Source: Larimichthys crocea
Taxonomy: Eukaryota; Chordata; Actinopteri; Sciaenidae
Direction of reading: 5' to 3'
Length of the DNA stretch: 64,000 nucleotides
Assembly: GCF_000972845.2 (NCBI RefSeq)
Contig: NC_040033.1
Location: 5,298,241-5,362,240 of the forward strand
The position numbers and the translations under genes are program-made. This document shows positions 25,795-38,714 of this stretch, one piece after another. The notes beneath the pieces are model-generated. The model searched no databases. It was not told the origin of the DNA and was given only the letters and a program-made list of their open reading frames with translations. Within the stretch, counting starts at the first letter, position 1. Every line of letters begins with the position of its first letter.

Positions 25795-27429
25795 CACCCA
25801 ACCTTAATGGACCACTGAAATTATAGTTATTGATGTGTACTTTTTTTCACTTTGAAATCGTTAAATATTACCTTTTACTATTAGTGCGGTGACTTGGAAG
25901 AAAAAGTTGATCAAGTTCCACAAGTTGCCTTCCTTTCCGAGGTTTTGTTCCTGTTTTACCTATTTTAAAAATAAGTAAAATGTACAAAAAAAAAAAACAA
26001 AGTCAAGATGAGCATTCCAGATTATTACAGGAAAGTCCTGAAGATAAATCTTAGACTAATTATGCAACTTTTGATTCAGCCTTTTCACTTCATGAGCAAT
26101 GTTGAAAATGGTCATGTTCTGGATTCAGTCAACAATTCTTACATAGTTTTTTTTTTTCTTGTGCATTAACGTCATCACTTAACGGACTAGGAAACAACAA
26201 CAAGGAGATGTAGAGAAAAGTGATATCAAGGTACGAAACAGCAAAAGTGAAAGCCAAAGAATAAGGGAACATTTGCAAAAGAGGGATGTTGGTTCTTAGG
26301 GCGGTATGTTAAATTAATTTATTAGTTCGTGTCCAACTCTTGGCACTCAGTGAGGAAATTAGTCTGTAGCACTTTAGCCAACTCCATAAATTAAGAACAG
26401 AGGACAGACTCTGTTCTTCTTGTACATTTTGTCTTATTTTAAACCTTATGGCACGATGTTACACAGGATATCATATACCAACCAAACTTAGTTTCTTTTG
26501 TTCTTTGGTTTAGATCTATTTAATTGTAGTTCTCGGCAGATTAAAATGCTTCCAAGTCTGCGGAGATGTACTGTATGTGCCTAACTAACTAGCATTGTCT
26601 TGTATCAGTCTGAAGTGAAGCAAGTGGCTTCACCTTCAGCATTTTGTGACGGTGAATTATATAAACAGCATGCACAGCCAGGTATCGAGAGTAGTTGGAC
26701 CCTACCGGTTAGTCAACTAAACCAGTAAACGTGTTGACGAATATATAATAGTTCCTTTTTTTTGTATACCAGAGTCACTCCTTTTCCTGCTTTCATATTC
26801 CCAAAAGCTCAATCAGGGTGGTGAAGATGATATGAGAGCAGCATTAACATGAACCTGTGTTAAAGCGGCTCACGTGTACACTGTAAAAAGTAGAGATAGA
26901 AAACATACTGGGTGGGTCGGGGAGGGAGACGCTAAGGAAATCATTTGCACCAGCTTTGTTTTTGAATCCAGCATGGGTCTTTGTGTTGGCTTGCACCATG
27001 TTTGTGTGTTTGTGTGTGTATATATGTGTGTCTGTGGACACAATATCATGAATTTAAAAAGTAGAAATGTAACAGTTGAACCTCTGGAGTCTCAAACACC
27101 AAAACTAAAAGTCGAGCAGGTCACCGGACCGGTTTCATTTTACAAACATCTGATTGAACCTGCTGCTTAAAGGATAATATTGGTTTATTGTAACTTGGGT
27201 ATATATATATTTTTAGTTTTGGCCATTATTCTAATCCATAACAATAATATTGTACTTGCTGAAAACAGACATCACTACAACTAAGTCTAATGCCCAACAT
27301 CAATCACAGCTTACAGACCAACTTTCTGTGCATTGAGGTGTTAATATAGTGTTATAATCAGACTGAACATTCATTCAGATTGATATAGTTGTCATTAGCC
27401 AGCTTCTGTTTGATAGGGGTCAATTATCC

Positions 27430-27690
27430 TCACCAATCAGTAGATCGGAGTCTAGAAGGAGAACATTTTTCACACAAAAGTATGGAAAATAGTTGTTGCA
27501 TCACTATTCTGAGCCAAAAATACCTTCTCTCCTAGCACCACCAACAACTGGACATGACAAATCGACTCCTTTAACAATTGTCACAAGCACTTATTGCTGC
27601 ACTAATGCTTCTTATCGCACTGTACCTTGATTGTTCCCTTCTCTGTACGTCGCTTTGGATAAAAATGTCTGCTAAATGACTAAATGTAAA
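27430..27690 (+). mobile_element. Retroposon 3' tail (L2-type LINE or its SINE)
   Basis: The end 'gtacgtcgctttggataaa' followed by 'aatgtctgctaaatgac' and 'taaatgtaaa' is the 3' end shared by L2-clade LINEs and partner SINEs in fish (recalled). The 5' part is diverged. If the gpr158 3' UTR reaches 30 kb, this copy lies within it. Confidence 0.65.
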
Positions 27691-30079
27691 AGCTCTAATT
27701 GGTTTAAACCACAAAACCAGACACCATGAATTTCTCAATAAATTGTAGATGTAGGTGGCGATTCAGAGACCTGGGACCAATCTAGGATTTTGGGTGCACT
27801 CACTATTGATTTTATTGTGAAATAAAGTGGTTTACGTAACCTAAAGCTAGCGTTTTACAAACTGTCTGGTCACCAATCATGTTTCTTGTCTTGTCAGACT
27901 TTGTTGTAGGGATGTCGCCTTGTTTCCAGATCTTGGAAATCACTTTTGTGAGTACAGTATTATCATAAATGATACAAACAATGGCCATAACTACAAAAAT
28001 ACAAAGTTTTTTACAAAGCAGGACTACCCTTTAATATTTACAAATAATATTAATGCTTATACTTTAATATTTTGATGAATATTAAACTGCCATTAGTTTT
28101 TAGTTCCTGTACTGAAAGTTAATGCACGTTCTTCCCAGTTTAATAAAAGTAGACTAAAGCCCAACTGATTAATTGAACTGCTCATTTCAGAATTAGGCTT
28201 AGCAACGTGTTTATCAATGGAAAAAAATCCGACTAAACCTTTTAAAGGTTTTGATTTGTTCAGTGTTTTGTATCAAAATGTCTAAATATTCATCATGCAC
28301 CATTCATCCTGGGATTACAGCGAGAAAAAGAAGAAGAAACTTACATTTAACTGTTGAACACCTGACAGTAATTGCAGTCGTGAGGAAAACTATGTATCAA
28401 TATAGCATCTACAGTACTTTATGGTATCTTGTGAGAATTACATGGTATCACTGAATGTTGTCACTGATTGTAATTATCTATAATTGCTGTCAAATTCCTC
28501 AGTATCCCAGCTCTGTAGGAGTCCTTACTAATCGTGGTAAAAAAAAATGAATCAGTGCTTGTCAGTGAGAATTTTACAAAGTCAAAACACAGTTGCTAAA
28601 TTTCTTTCAGCGACAAATATTTGTCGCCTTCCTTATCCGATTTTTTTGTCTTCAAACGTGCCGACACGATTAAACAGCTCGGCTCCATGAACGTGATTTA
28701 GACGCTACGTCTTCTATCTGAGGAATTACCTCTCCCGCTGACCCGTGGAGGAGGGCCGGTCTGAAATATTTCAAATGTGGAGTGTTTGCCTTACAGGCGT
28801 GAGATTTGTCACCACCTCTGCTTTATGAGATCCTTTAGGAACGGTGTCTGAGGAGAACTGTCAACGTGCATGGATTGATTGTAACGCTTTGATGGATCTA
28901 TATGATATTTATGAACCAGATGTTAGGCGTCATCCATCATGTGCATTGTGGTGGATGCAGCATCATGCCAGGGGACCGCTGGTATGATGACAACAACATT
29001 TCAAAAGCCTTTTTTTTTTTTTGAGTGACTTTAGTGTTTAGAATCACTGCCGCATTGGATTTTAATACCCTAGGTGATAAAAAAATATGCTTTATATTTT
29101 TAAAAACGAGCCACTTTTTGGTCCTTGGAGGAGATGAGTTTGTTTGATGACAATTATTTAGTTTGAACTCTGATTGATTTGGGTCACATTCAATTAAAAA
29201 AGAAGAAGAAGAAGAACCACAACAAGCAATATATTATGACATCATCAAGCAAAGAATTGATTTAGTCATGTTGATTTTAATCACACAAACGAGATTTCAA
29301 GATCAGAGCGCAAAGGAAACACGATAACCGTCACACTGACAACAATAATGCAATATCCCTCAAATATACGTCACGTTAGCAGCCAATCTACTCTGTCGTT
29401 TGATTTCAGATAGTATGCTTGCGGTATTATTCCTCAGTTCAGTCAGTCCATAGCTGTCTGTGTGTTAAATTGTGTATACATAACCAGTGTCTTACTGTCT
29501 GTTTCTCTGGAGATTATCATCGTGTTTTAGCCGTTTCATCAATGAATCAGTGAAAGTCTGAACCTCGACCATTTACTCGGGTGTGCAAATTGAGACCATC
29601 GTTCTTGTACCATCATTGACATAGTTGACACTGTGTCCTGTAGCTCTTTGTCCACCCGTCAGATCTTTACCATGGTGCGTTGTTTGCTTTTCATTTTGAA
29701 CCTGACTTCTCTCTTCTCTCTTGTGACCAAACCAAGTCACCCGATGGCAAGTACAACTACTACTATTGCTACTACTACTATTCAATGCTGTAACGTCGTA
29801 AATCTTGTGGCTTCTGCATGAATTCAAGAAAAAAATAAAAAATAAATAATAGGACCGATGTTTCACTGCCCTTGATAGAACAAAAAAGAAAAAAAATTGA
29901 TCTTTTATGGACTGTTACAAGTTGTATAGTGAGTGATACTGTCCCTTAACCCACTGTATTATGTGCTTGTTATGACTATTGCTCTATGACAAGCTTATAG
30001 CATCAATATATGGGAATATTTGGTAGATTTATATTGTGTTATATTGTGATAGCATGTACATAAAAGATACCTCCTCTGC

Positions 30080-30085
30080 AATAAA
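30080..30085 (+). terminator. AATAAA polyadenylation signal, candidate gpr158 distal site
   Basis: AATAAA is followed by a GT-rich region with 'cggtgtgtttctg' and 'atgctgtgttcc'. It is the last good signal before a region without gene-like character. Confidence 0.4.
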
Positions 30086-30110
30086 TATTTATATGAAAAT
30101 GAAGCGCGTG

Positions 30111-31760
30111 CTCGGTGTGTTTCTGAATCTTCATGCTGTGTTCCTACTACAGAAGTTGATACAAGACACTCCCATGATGCGTTTGTGCTTAGCAATCATC
30201 GCTGTCTCAAGTTTGTTTGCTTATTCTTCATGTAGACATGCTGTTGGAGAAACTCTGGCCTTTAAAAGCCTCATGCATCATAACCACTTTAGGATATGCG
30301 CGTCTTGGCGACTGTCCTGAAATGCTTTTATGGCTTGTTGTGGTCTTTTGGGCAGAGATCAATGGAGGCTCTGCAGGAAGAGAGAGATATAAGATGGTAT
30401 CAGATACTGACTCCAGACCCCTGCAGAAAAAAACTGAGCGCTGTTATCACTATCCAATCCCCAAGTAATTATTGTCCGGAGCCAAAAAGAAAATCATGTG
30501 CTCTATTAACACTTTTTCAACCTTATAAATTTGGTATAATGAGCGATACGTGAAAGATATAATATAAGTACTTATGTCTCTATGAATATGCCGGTGATGT
30601 AGCCAAATAACATTGCAAAAAGGGCATTGTGTAAAGCAAACATGTTAGCATTGATTCCTGTTTACAAGAGCACTTTCGGAGCCTTTCTAATAAATAGAAG
30701 ATCGATACAGGCTGCTGCAGGGAACTAAAATAGAGGCGCGTCAGAGAAGAAAACAGTTAACTATGAGAAATAACCTGTGACGAGGAGATACAGTAACTAT
30801 TGATGTTCCATTTGATATTCATTACAGCGAGATGGCAGCTTGCGTCATAGAGAGAAAAACAATAAAACATTTAAAGCGGCTAGAATCAATATTTTTTTTC
30901 GAAGAACAACGTTCAATCAGATGACAAAGCGAAAACAACGCGACAATGAGGAGTTATCATCCGAATCTGCAGCTCGCCTCGATTTTATGGAGCTTTATAG
31001 CGACAGCCCAAGTGTAAACGTAGTTTGTGGACAACAAGCTTTGAGTTTGGCATTATAGCTGTTGCCATCTGATTTTTTTTTTTAGTCAGACATGATCGTA
31101 TTTGGAGCTGGTGGGTGAGCTACTGCTAGTAGAGCTGCACTTAGTTTTGACACTGTTCAACCAGTAATTCCAGATTAAAAAAAAAAAGAAAAACCCTTTA
31201 ATAAGGAAGACTGGATTCAAAGTATCAAAGTTTAAGTTGAATTTATTATTCTTGTACAAGAAGAAGCCTTTAACAGTGCAACACACAGAAGGGGTTACAG
31301 AGAAAAGGCTCCTCGAGGAGCTCTAACCGTTGGTTCTTATACATTTTTTAAAAATGTCTCGGACTCCTCCCACTGATACAGATAACATAATAACGTCCTT
31401 TTTTGGTTTTCTGCTCAGTAATGAGCATTATGTTTTATATCCACATGGTACTCCCCTAGCCTGTCTCTTCTAACCTTGTACTACTGATTTATAATTATCT
31501 CTCCCTGCCAGCCTCAGTAAATCAGAAGCTAACTAAGGGAAGTGCACGAGACATGCAAAAGACAGGATACACACACACTATATGAATTAAAACACCTGAA
31601 CCCCAGTATAATCCTACTAGTCACAAACTTTCTCATATTACAGCTAAACAGTAAAGTAAAGTAGTGGTGAGAAACAGGCAATCCTGAATCAATCTTGATT
31701 CATCTTTGATCAGCACTGCCTAGTTTGACAGTTTGAGTTTCGTAAACCTCACTGAGAATG
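30111..31760. other. Intergenic stretch, no gene seen
   Basis: AT-rich, with only short open frames and no splice-bounded coding segment. A poly-T run near 31075 and poly-A near 31177 show no clear repeat boundaries. Confidence 0.5.
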
Positions 31761-31764
31761 ACCT

Positions 31765-32065
31765 GTTAATCACAAAGTAGCTTTATTGTCTATTTTACTC
31801 TAAATGGAACCATAATATACTAAATGATCTGAAGAAGACTTGTAGTTAGCGATAGAATTAGAAAATTAAGTGAGAAGTAGGGTAATTTCCCCATAAGACT
31901 CAATGCAATCAAACCTTATTCTTGCAACCAGTGGAGCTGCCCACTGCTGGCCATCAGAAAGAATGCAAGTTTAAGACACTTCACCGTTGGCATCACTTCT
32001 CAGATCAGACCGAGCAACCATTTAGCAGCAAAGAGCCAGATATTTCGAGGTGGAGACCAAAAAAG
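31765..32065 (+). repeat. Dispersed percomorph repeat
   Basis: 'ctgaagaagacttgtag', 'agtgagaagtagggtaa', 'tgcaaccagtggagctgccc', 'actgctggccatcagaaag' and 'aatgcaagtttaag' occur in the order of a repeat I recall from many perch-like fish genomes. Truncated, non-coding. Confidence 0.7.
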
Positions 32066-32424
32066 GAGCTAAAACATGTGCCGATTGGTCAGAAACAAAA
32101 CACCAAATGAATGCCATGAAATGTGTCAATGTTTCTTTAAGAACAGAAAAGTTATAAATACAGAAATAATCTATTTGTTCCACTTAGACTTCAATAAAAA
32201 CAACAGCCACCTCGTGCATCCACGCGGCGGCTGCAAAAGACACATCCAGCATCCTCTGGATCTCCCGCGGTGCATGTGAGAATCACAGCTGGATATTTGT
32301 GCGCCTCTTTGTTGTCTTTGCGGGACAGCGGGACACATCCTCCAGCATGGCAGGGCTTATTTTTAAACCTCAGACGGTGATCGGTGCATGAATCACAGCC
32401 CTTTTGTGGCAGGGCCATGTGGGC

Positions 32425-32640
32425 AGAGATGGACGGTGGTGGTGGGGGAGGAGGAGGAGGAAGGGGGGACAGGAGATGAGAGGAAGCTGATCACTTGGCA
32501 CAAGCCTGCACGCTCCGTCGCTGACTCATCTGTCTTTCAGATGCAGAGACGGTCGGCTGGTTGGTTGGGAGGGAGGGGGTGGTGGTGTTAAAGGGGGGGA
32601 GGAGTGGGAGGAGGCGGGATGTTGAGGACATCTTGTCGTG
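32425..32640 (+). other. G-rich segment with quadruplex-like runs
   Basis: Two clusters of G runs, about 32436-32468 and 32567-32628, each with four or more GGG tracts separated by short loops. The strand bias is strong (G on +). The clusters lie in intergenic DNA and no CpG island or exon is evident. The 144-codon frame at 32561-32995 overlapping them has no recognisable domain. Confidence 0.6.
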
Positions 32641-32999
32641 GTGGACTCATGACTCACAAAGGAGGGCTGTGTGCGTGGGGGAGGTACACCTAGTGGGAGA
32701 TGTGTGTGGACACACAGGTAGATGCACACATGATGTGGAAACACACAAGCTGCTCAACATAATTACAAGTTGTGTTGCACCTGATAATTTCAAGGACGTC
32801 GATACCCAGAAATCACGTAGTTTACGCCAAAGTTTTAATTTGGCTCGAATAAGTTTGGTGGGTAACTCATTAAGTCATTTTGAAGCAGGGTTGAGTTATT
32901 TTGAGAGAAACTTTCAACTTAGAGATGATTTCAAAGAACAAACCAACAGATTTTCAGTGTATCTCGACAGACGAATAGTTCCTGTTGTCTGTTAGAGGA

Positions 33000-35265
33000 A
33001 GAAAAACAACAGCATCAGTCGTATGTTCATATGCCTAACATGACCATTGTTATAAACCATTTAGTGAGCAGTGGATGGATCGGTTAACAAAGCACATGAC
33101 TTTAGAGACAAGAAACAAACCCATCGATTAACCGTCAATGGTTTCTTCGTACCAAGGCCACGATCTTTAGTTGTCCAGCTAGTTTTTGTGCCTAAATTTA
33201 ACCATGCTGTACACTGACCACAGACGCAGAGTCACAAGACTCAAGCCAGACTCTAGTTAATGCCTTGACCCCATTGGGCATGGCTCTGTTTTGGTCCATT
33301 CTCCATATGGCTTCATATTCCACTGGGAGTGGAGCGTTTTGCATGTCAGACTTTGTTAACTTGCTCAGATGTGGTGATTTCCTCCAGGTTTATATGCTTG
33401 TACCATGAGTACGTAGTTAAATCGTTCCCCTTTTGGCTGTTTTTACGGAAGTTTGCACATTGTGTTTTATTTTGAAAATCCACCAGATTCTCTATGCCGT
33501 TTCAAAACCTCAAAGCCGTGCCTGGTGGAATCCAACAGTAAGATTCAGATGGTTTGTGGATAAAATGAGGGACTCTATATACTTTGGATCAATGTGACAG
33601 CAGCCAATCATGAAAAGGAAAGAGAGTCAACTCATGCATTTGTCAGAGGGATAACAAGACAATCAGGTTTAGGTTTCTAGTTATATGTTATGAAGTATAT
33701 TAAGTAAAATGTGAATACTGACTTGTTTAGGGTTCGAAACACAAAGTTGAGGACTTCGGAAAACAATGACTTTTTTTCCGACCTCTAAACAGAAGCAGAG
33801 TCATTTTTGTAACAATCAGTTTAAATCTTCTTGGGAGGCACTGATGAAATGTTCACATTCTGTAAAGGCGCACAAGGTTTGTTGGTTTGCTGCCAAGGTT
33901 TTGAGATATCCATCTCTGGGATCTCCAGCTTTCCTCTGCATAATCCTCAGAACAGAGCGTCAACAATACTTTCTATTTCATCAGTTTGAAAGTGGCTGTT
34001 GGTGAAAAGCTGTTGGTGCAGAGATAAACATTTCAGAGGCAGATATCTAAAAACCCAAACTATCTGCATGACAAGTACCAGTAGGCGTGAATGAAAAAAT
34101 ATGTTGTTTGACATCCTGTGCATCAGCTGTGTGAAACAGCAAAGACCCCGGGCAGAAGACAGCATCAGCTGTTTGAGAACAGGAAACCAAAACTGGTCAC
34201 AGCTTCGACTGGGGAAGGGGTCAGAGTCATTGACGTGGATGGTCAAATAAGGATCAAAAAGGTCTTTGCTTCTGACGTCAGAGACCATCTGATTGTTTCC
34301 ATGTGACCACAGTTCATAGGTCATGTGACGACACCTGACCCTGGGCTGTGAAAAGCTGCTTTGACACATGTTTTGAACTGACCCTTTAAATAATCACTCT
34401 CGCACAAGCAGAATTAGTTTAAACTTTCTCCTGATTTTTCAGAAAGCATAGCCTCCCGCGATGCTTGATGTGCTTGCAGCACCCGGAGACCTCAGCTAGT
34501 AGGCAGATAACCACCCACAAGGTCCTGCTCCTCCATCCTCTGAGGCCACACTCCGGTCTGGACTCCTACACAGCTTTCCCAGCCTCAATGGTGGCTTCAT
34601 CATTAGACGAGCCCCCGGTGATGTGAGCATCCATGACTCACAGAGAGCCTCTGTTACGCTCCTCCGCCACCACTACCACCTCCACAACTGGAGGGCTGGC
34701 AGATAATCCACAACACACAACACATTAACACATCTATATACTTGCAATCCAGCATGCACAGTAGGCACTCACAGTTCAATTACTTACGTGTGCGTGTGAT
34801 CACATAATGAAAAGGTCGTTCGATGAGTAATTCTTTGCCCTCGTCAAAACATGCGCTCGTTCGAGAAACACAGCGCATCGAAACCTTGAAACTGGCGTCA
34901 CTCTGCTGCCGTATTGTACGCAGATCGGCACTTAGCACGTACTGACGCATCTCTGGAGGACTGACAAGCGGATGTCATGTGAAAACATCCATAGACTGAA
35001 CAGGCATTCACACCTTTTATTCACATCTACAAGACATTTTCACTCAGTACTGAACGGCTGTAGTCCAGAGGATTGGTGTCTTTCTAATGTGATAAATACA
35101 ACAGCAATAGCATCGCTTAATTTAGTATGAGAGGTTAAAAAGTTCATGAAACCACATTGACCCAACACCCCAAGACAACTAATCTTAAATATTTCATCTT
35201 TTTATTCTGTTAATTACACTTTCTGTAAATGTTCCTTGCATTAAAGTCTAAACCACTGACAGTAT
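33000..35265. other. Intergenic stretch, no gene seen
   Basis: No supported exon or clear repeat. The 140-codon frame on the - strand at 33947-34369 has no domain and no splice context. Confidence 0.5.
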
Positions 35266-35400
35266 AAAGAATGGGCGTCGTATCTTTGAGGATTCGTTGT
35301 TATTGTGAAGCTCAGGGTGTGGTGATAACAACTAATCAGGGTCAAGAATGAAGACTGGTTGCTCAAACAAGCCTCCTGTTATTTCACCATTCCAGTGTCA
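35265..35400 (+). repeat. Dispersed teleost repeat, family A fragment
   Basis: 'gacagtataaagaatggg', 'gaagactggttgctcaaac' and 'aagcctcctgt' align with the 5' part of the family A copy at 52195-52300 ('gcctggttgctcgagcaag', 'cctcctgtgacag'). The downstream half is absent. Confidence 0.55.
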
Positions 35401-35808
35401 CAGAAAAATACAATATGAACTGAATGATACAATTATAGTGAATATTGACACTCTGGTTTCAGTTTTCAAATGTGACAATTTCCTTTTTTTTTCATTGTGA
35501 ATGAAAATATCTTTGGGTTGTGAACAGCTGGTCAAAAACAGAAAGAAAAGGTGACACCTTGTCTGAACGGACAAACCCACGAGTAGACACAGCAGTCATG
35601 AGTAGGACGAGGCTTTACTGAGTCGATCTGCAGGTAGGCAGACAGAGGAAGAAGCATCACACAGGCAGGCAAAAGTCTCTGAAACAAGAAGTTACAAGAA
35701 AAAGAAGCTAATTGGGAATCTGGTAGGTGTGTATGACAAGTGGTGTGTGGGACAAGACTGGCTGGAAATGACAATAATGAACAGTTAATTAGTTTAAATG
35801 TGGATAAT

Positions 35809-35871
35809 CGTGACGATGGAGAAGCAGATGTGACATGCCCAGATCGTCACATCTGCTTCTCCATCTTCACG
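35809..35871. repeat. Near-perfect 26-bp hairpin
   Basis: Left arm 35809-35834 and right arm 35846-35871 are inverted copies: 20 bp perfect next to an 11-nt loop, then one mismatch, then 5 further pairs. Nothing around it resembles a transposon end. It may be a small-RNA-type hairpin, a compact inverted duplication or a short palindromic insertion. Confidence 0.85.
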
Positions 35872-36259
35872 AACAACTCACTGAATAGTTTCCTCTGTTA
35901 TTTATTACTTATGCTGCTTTTGTACATAACTGATACTCTAGAGCTGATCCTGTAGCCCTGTGAAGCCGGTAAGATTAGTAACATGTTACTCTAAATCTTC
36001 TCAGTGTTGCTAAAAACCTCACAGATGTTACGGACTATCTTCAAAATACCGATTAAATGTGTTTTGTAGCATGTTTTTTCATGTGTTCTGTGTACACACA
36101 ATGCATTAGAAGTATTCAAATGAAACAAACCAAACCGCTCTGAAAGAGTAAAGTGGAATAAATGCATATTTGTAGCTAATGAGTGACTCTGAGAGGCTGA
36201 TAACGAACAATGGAAACAAGCGCAGCCCCAATAAAAACAGTACAATATCGGAATAATTC

Positions 36260-36960
36260 ATTAACCGTGACACAAAGAGAAACTCCTCATGAATGCAACC
36301 TCTTATTATTCTAAAATTAGACGAGCCTTCATTTGGCACCCATTCTTACAACGTGATTGATTGCACAAAATTATCATAAACCCAAAAGGCTAATAGGTAA
36401 TTTATCTCCCGGGCTGACAGGACGGGGCCAGTTTTGGCTCCTCTCTGATATTGAATGACCAACTTTGGAGACGGGCTCCAGCTCAGACTGATACATACAG
36501 TATTTTTGGAGATGAACCCTCAGATATTGGCAATCGATGTTGTTATTAGTGTTACTGAAACCCAAGATGTCATTAATCACCGGGCTCCTCCTCCACAACC
36601 AGGGTTCATTGGATATTTATGAGCCAAACTATCTCTGAACTGTCAATCCAAAGCAAACGATGCGTGTAACAGAGATGCACGGTCCTGTAGAATACAGTTT
36701 TACAGTAATTATCTCAGCTGCAGACAGTATGATTACAATTATTGGAACTCAGCGTCAATTACAGTCCCCGTGGACGTGACAGGAGGTTGTGAGTTTCCCG
36801 TGTCCGATGTGCAAACACTCACGTTCCCTCGCAGGAAAAAAGGGAGCTGGTTTTTTCTCCGAATGATGAATCCTCCCCCGGCTGCAATTCTCTCCTCACA
36901 TTGTTGTGATTAACGGCTGGAGCCTGATGACACCTCCTCCAATTAGGGAAGCCCTCTTCT
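36260..36960. promoter_or_regulatory. Candidate conserved non-coding element
   Basis: Repeat-free and moderately AT-rich, with TCATTAACCGTG, GTGATTGATTG, GGCTAATAGGTAATTTAT and CATTAATCACC words. The composition resembles vertebrate developmental enhancers. No alignment was possible. Confidence 0.2.
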
Positions 36961-37189
36961 TGCTCCTGTCAGACAATACACTCACACATGGACACACAGC
37001 TGTGAACTTGCAACACATCTTTGTGTGAGTATAGATGTGTGTGTACTTTTAACAATGCGTGGTGTGACTCTATATGTGTTTTTAAAAGAATGGTGTGTGT
37101 TACACTTTTTGTTTAGTTATATAGCCGTATGGCAAGGACCTTAAGGGACCTTGCTCACATTATAAGAAACAATGGAGGAAGAAAAGCTT

Positions 37190-37335
37190 GATACACCGTG
37201 AACAACAGCATCAGAGAGCTGACACACTGAGACAAACATCAGAGCCCCCAATTAACCTATTAAGTACATGTCTTTGGACTGTGGAAGGAAGCCAGAGTAC
37301 CTGAGGGGTCCCAAGAACATGCAAACGAATAATAA
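37190..37335 (-). mobile_element. SINE-like repeat, reverse orientation
   Basis: The reverse complement reads 'gcatgttcttgggacc ... tactctggcttccttcc ... acagtccaaagacatgtac', then 'ttaattgggggctct'. This is the same family as the + strand copy at 40360-40520, whose 5' part carries a B-box-like segment. The 5' end is missing here. Confidence 0.6.
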
Positions 37336-37436
37336 ACACAAACTTCAGAATTATTTTTTATATTGAATCTTTTGCATGATGTTTTTTTTAAAAGATGCAA
37401 TGTCTTTAAAGCTTTTTTTATTTGTTTGTTTTTAGA

Positions 37437-37805
37437 GATTTAACAGGCATAAAAGTACATTTACTCGAGTACAAATTCAAAGTACTTCTACTCCAATGTC
37501 AGTTTTACTCACACACTACATTTGTTTGACAACTCCACACATTTTAAGATTGAAAAACATACAAGGAGTTTATAAAAATACAATATTTTTTTATAAAAAT
37601 CAAACCCATCAACAACAAACACGAAGAGCTGAAAGTCGATTAATCAATTAATCAAGTATTAATCAAGTCGAATGACAGAAATGTTATTGTTTTTGTTCAG
37701 TTATTAAATAGTTCTACTATAGGATTGTTCAAAACTCAAACCAATTACATCAGTAAAGTACTTTTATGCTTTTATTTTGTAATACTTTGAGTCATGTATA
37801 CTCTG
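37437..37805 (+). mobile_element. hAT-type non-autonomous element fragment (+)
   Basis: 'agtacatttactcgagtac', 'agtacttctactcc', 'cacactacatttgtttgaca' and the later 'agtaaagtacttttatgct' follow the order of the abundant fish element whose ends read CAGTGGTGGAAGAAGTACT (recalled). It is diverged and the terminal repeat itself is lost. Confidence 0.5.
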
Positions 37806-37819
37806 CATCAGTACTGGAG

Positions 37820-38010
37820 AGGACGCACCGCCCCCTAGTGACGAGAGAGGCGAACGTCATGACGCCGTGAGACGACGATGACGTTTGTTGCGTCATCAGC
37901 TGCGTGGTGCTGATTTGAAATGTTTACAAACTGAACTCACCTCCACCTCCTCCTCCTCATCCTCCTCCACCTCCTCCTCCTCCACCTCCTCCACCTCCGC
38001 CTCATCTCGC
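37820..38010 (+). promoter_or_regulatory. Promoter and 5' UTR of the unnamed coiled-coil gene
   Basis: Three CRE-like words lie close together: ACGTCAT (37854-37860), TGACGT (37879-37884) and TGCGTCAT (37889-37896). No TATA box is seen. A 4-codon upstream ORF (ATG at 37919, stop TGA) and a TCC-rich tract (about 37939-38008) precede the proposed start codon. ATF/CREB-type control is inference from the sites. Confidence 0.45.
37939..38008 (+). repeat. (TCC/ACC)n tract in the 5' UTR
   Basis: Polypyrimidine trinucleotide tract directly upstream of the proposed start codon. It is open in frame with the coding sequence but preceded by an in-frame stop (37879-37881), with no ATG between, so it is treated as untranslated. 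Confidence 0.7.
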
Positions 38011-38714
38011 ATGTTCAACATCCTGCATCATCACGTCCAGGTAAATGCTGTGTCACCTGTTCACTTTGTTCAGATCTCTGCAGGATTAGTAAAGGATCGA
38101 TGCGTCGTTACGTGTGTGACGTGTTTACTTTCAGATGTGTCACGTGATCAAACCTTCACACCTGAACAGTCTGTTCAAACATGAGCAGAGCCCGGTATTA
38201 ATACATAAATGTAAACAAGAATGTGACTGATGTAAAAGTTTATGAACATAATCAGGAAAATGTATTTTTATTTTTAATAAAAGTAAATCTACTCAATGCA
38301 GAAAAGTGTTATCCAGCTATATAAGTTTTATTAATATAACAATAGTTTCACTGTTGAGCTACTTTTGAACTTTCTGTGACTAATAAATATTTATTTATTT
38401 TCACTGTGGATTAATCTGCTGATTATTTTCTCCATTAAATGTTTGTTTTGTAAAAAATAAATAAATCAGAAAATAGTGCAAAGAAACGCCTTTAAAAGTA
38501 AAAGAAAATTCTCTCATCTTCACACGTATATCATCATTTTTATAGTAACTAATGACTAGTGGTCGGATATTTGTAGTAAAGTATATCATATTTCCTCATG
38601 AGACAATGAGAGTGGATTAGAAGTAGAAAGTAGCATTAAAGTAAAGTGCAACTACCTTAAATTAGTACTTAAATACAGTACTTGAGTACTGTATCCACTG
38701 TATTGATGCATAAC

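Larger units (their letters stand above)
25795..30110 (+). other. Probable long 3' UTR of gpr158
   Basis: No gene follows the stop codon for 12 kb. Candidate AATAAA signals lie at 27737, 27821, 28142, 29834, 29841 and 30080. The last is followed within 30 nt by a GT-rich stretch (30110-30145) like a downstream cleavage element, so an end near 30.1 kb is favoured. Long 3' UTRs are usual for neuronal receptors. Earlier sites may be used too. The extent is inference. Confidence 0.4.

Noticed and set aside
32561..32995. 144-codon + strand frame
   Set aside because: Begins in a G-rich low-complexity tract and resembles no family. The length is expected by chance in such sequence.
37885..38010. 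Longer N-terminus of the unnamed protein through the Ser/Thr-coding TCC tract
   Set aside because: No ATG lies between the in-frame stop at 37879-37881 and the ATG at 38011.
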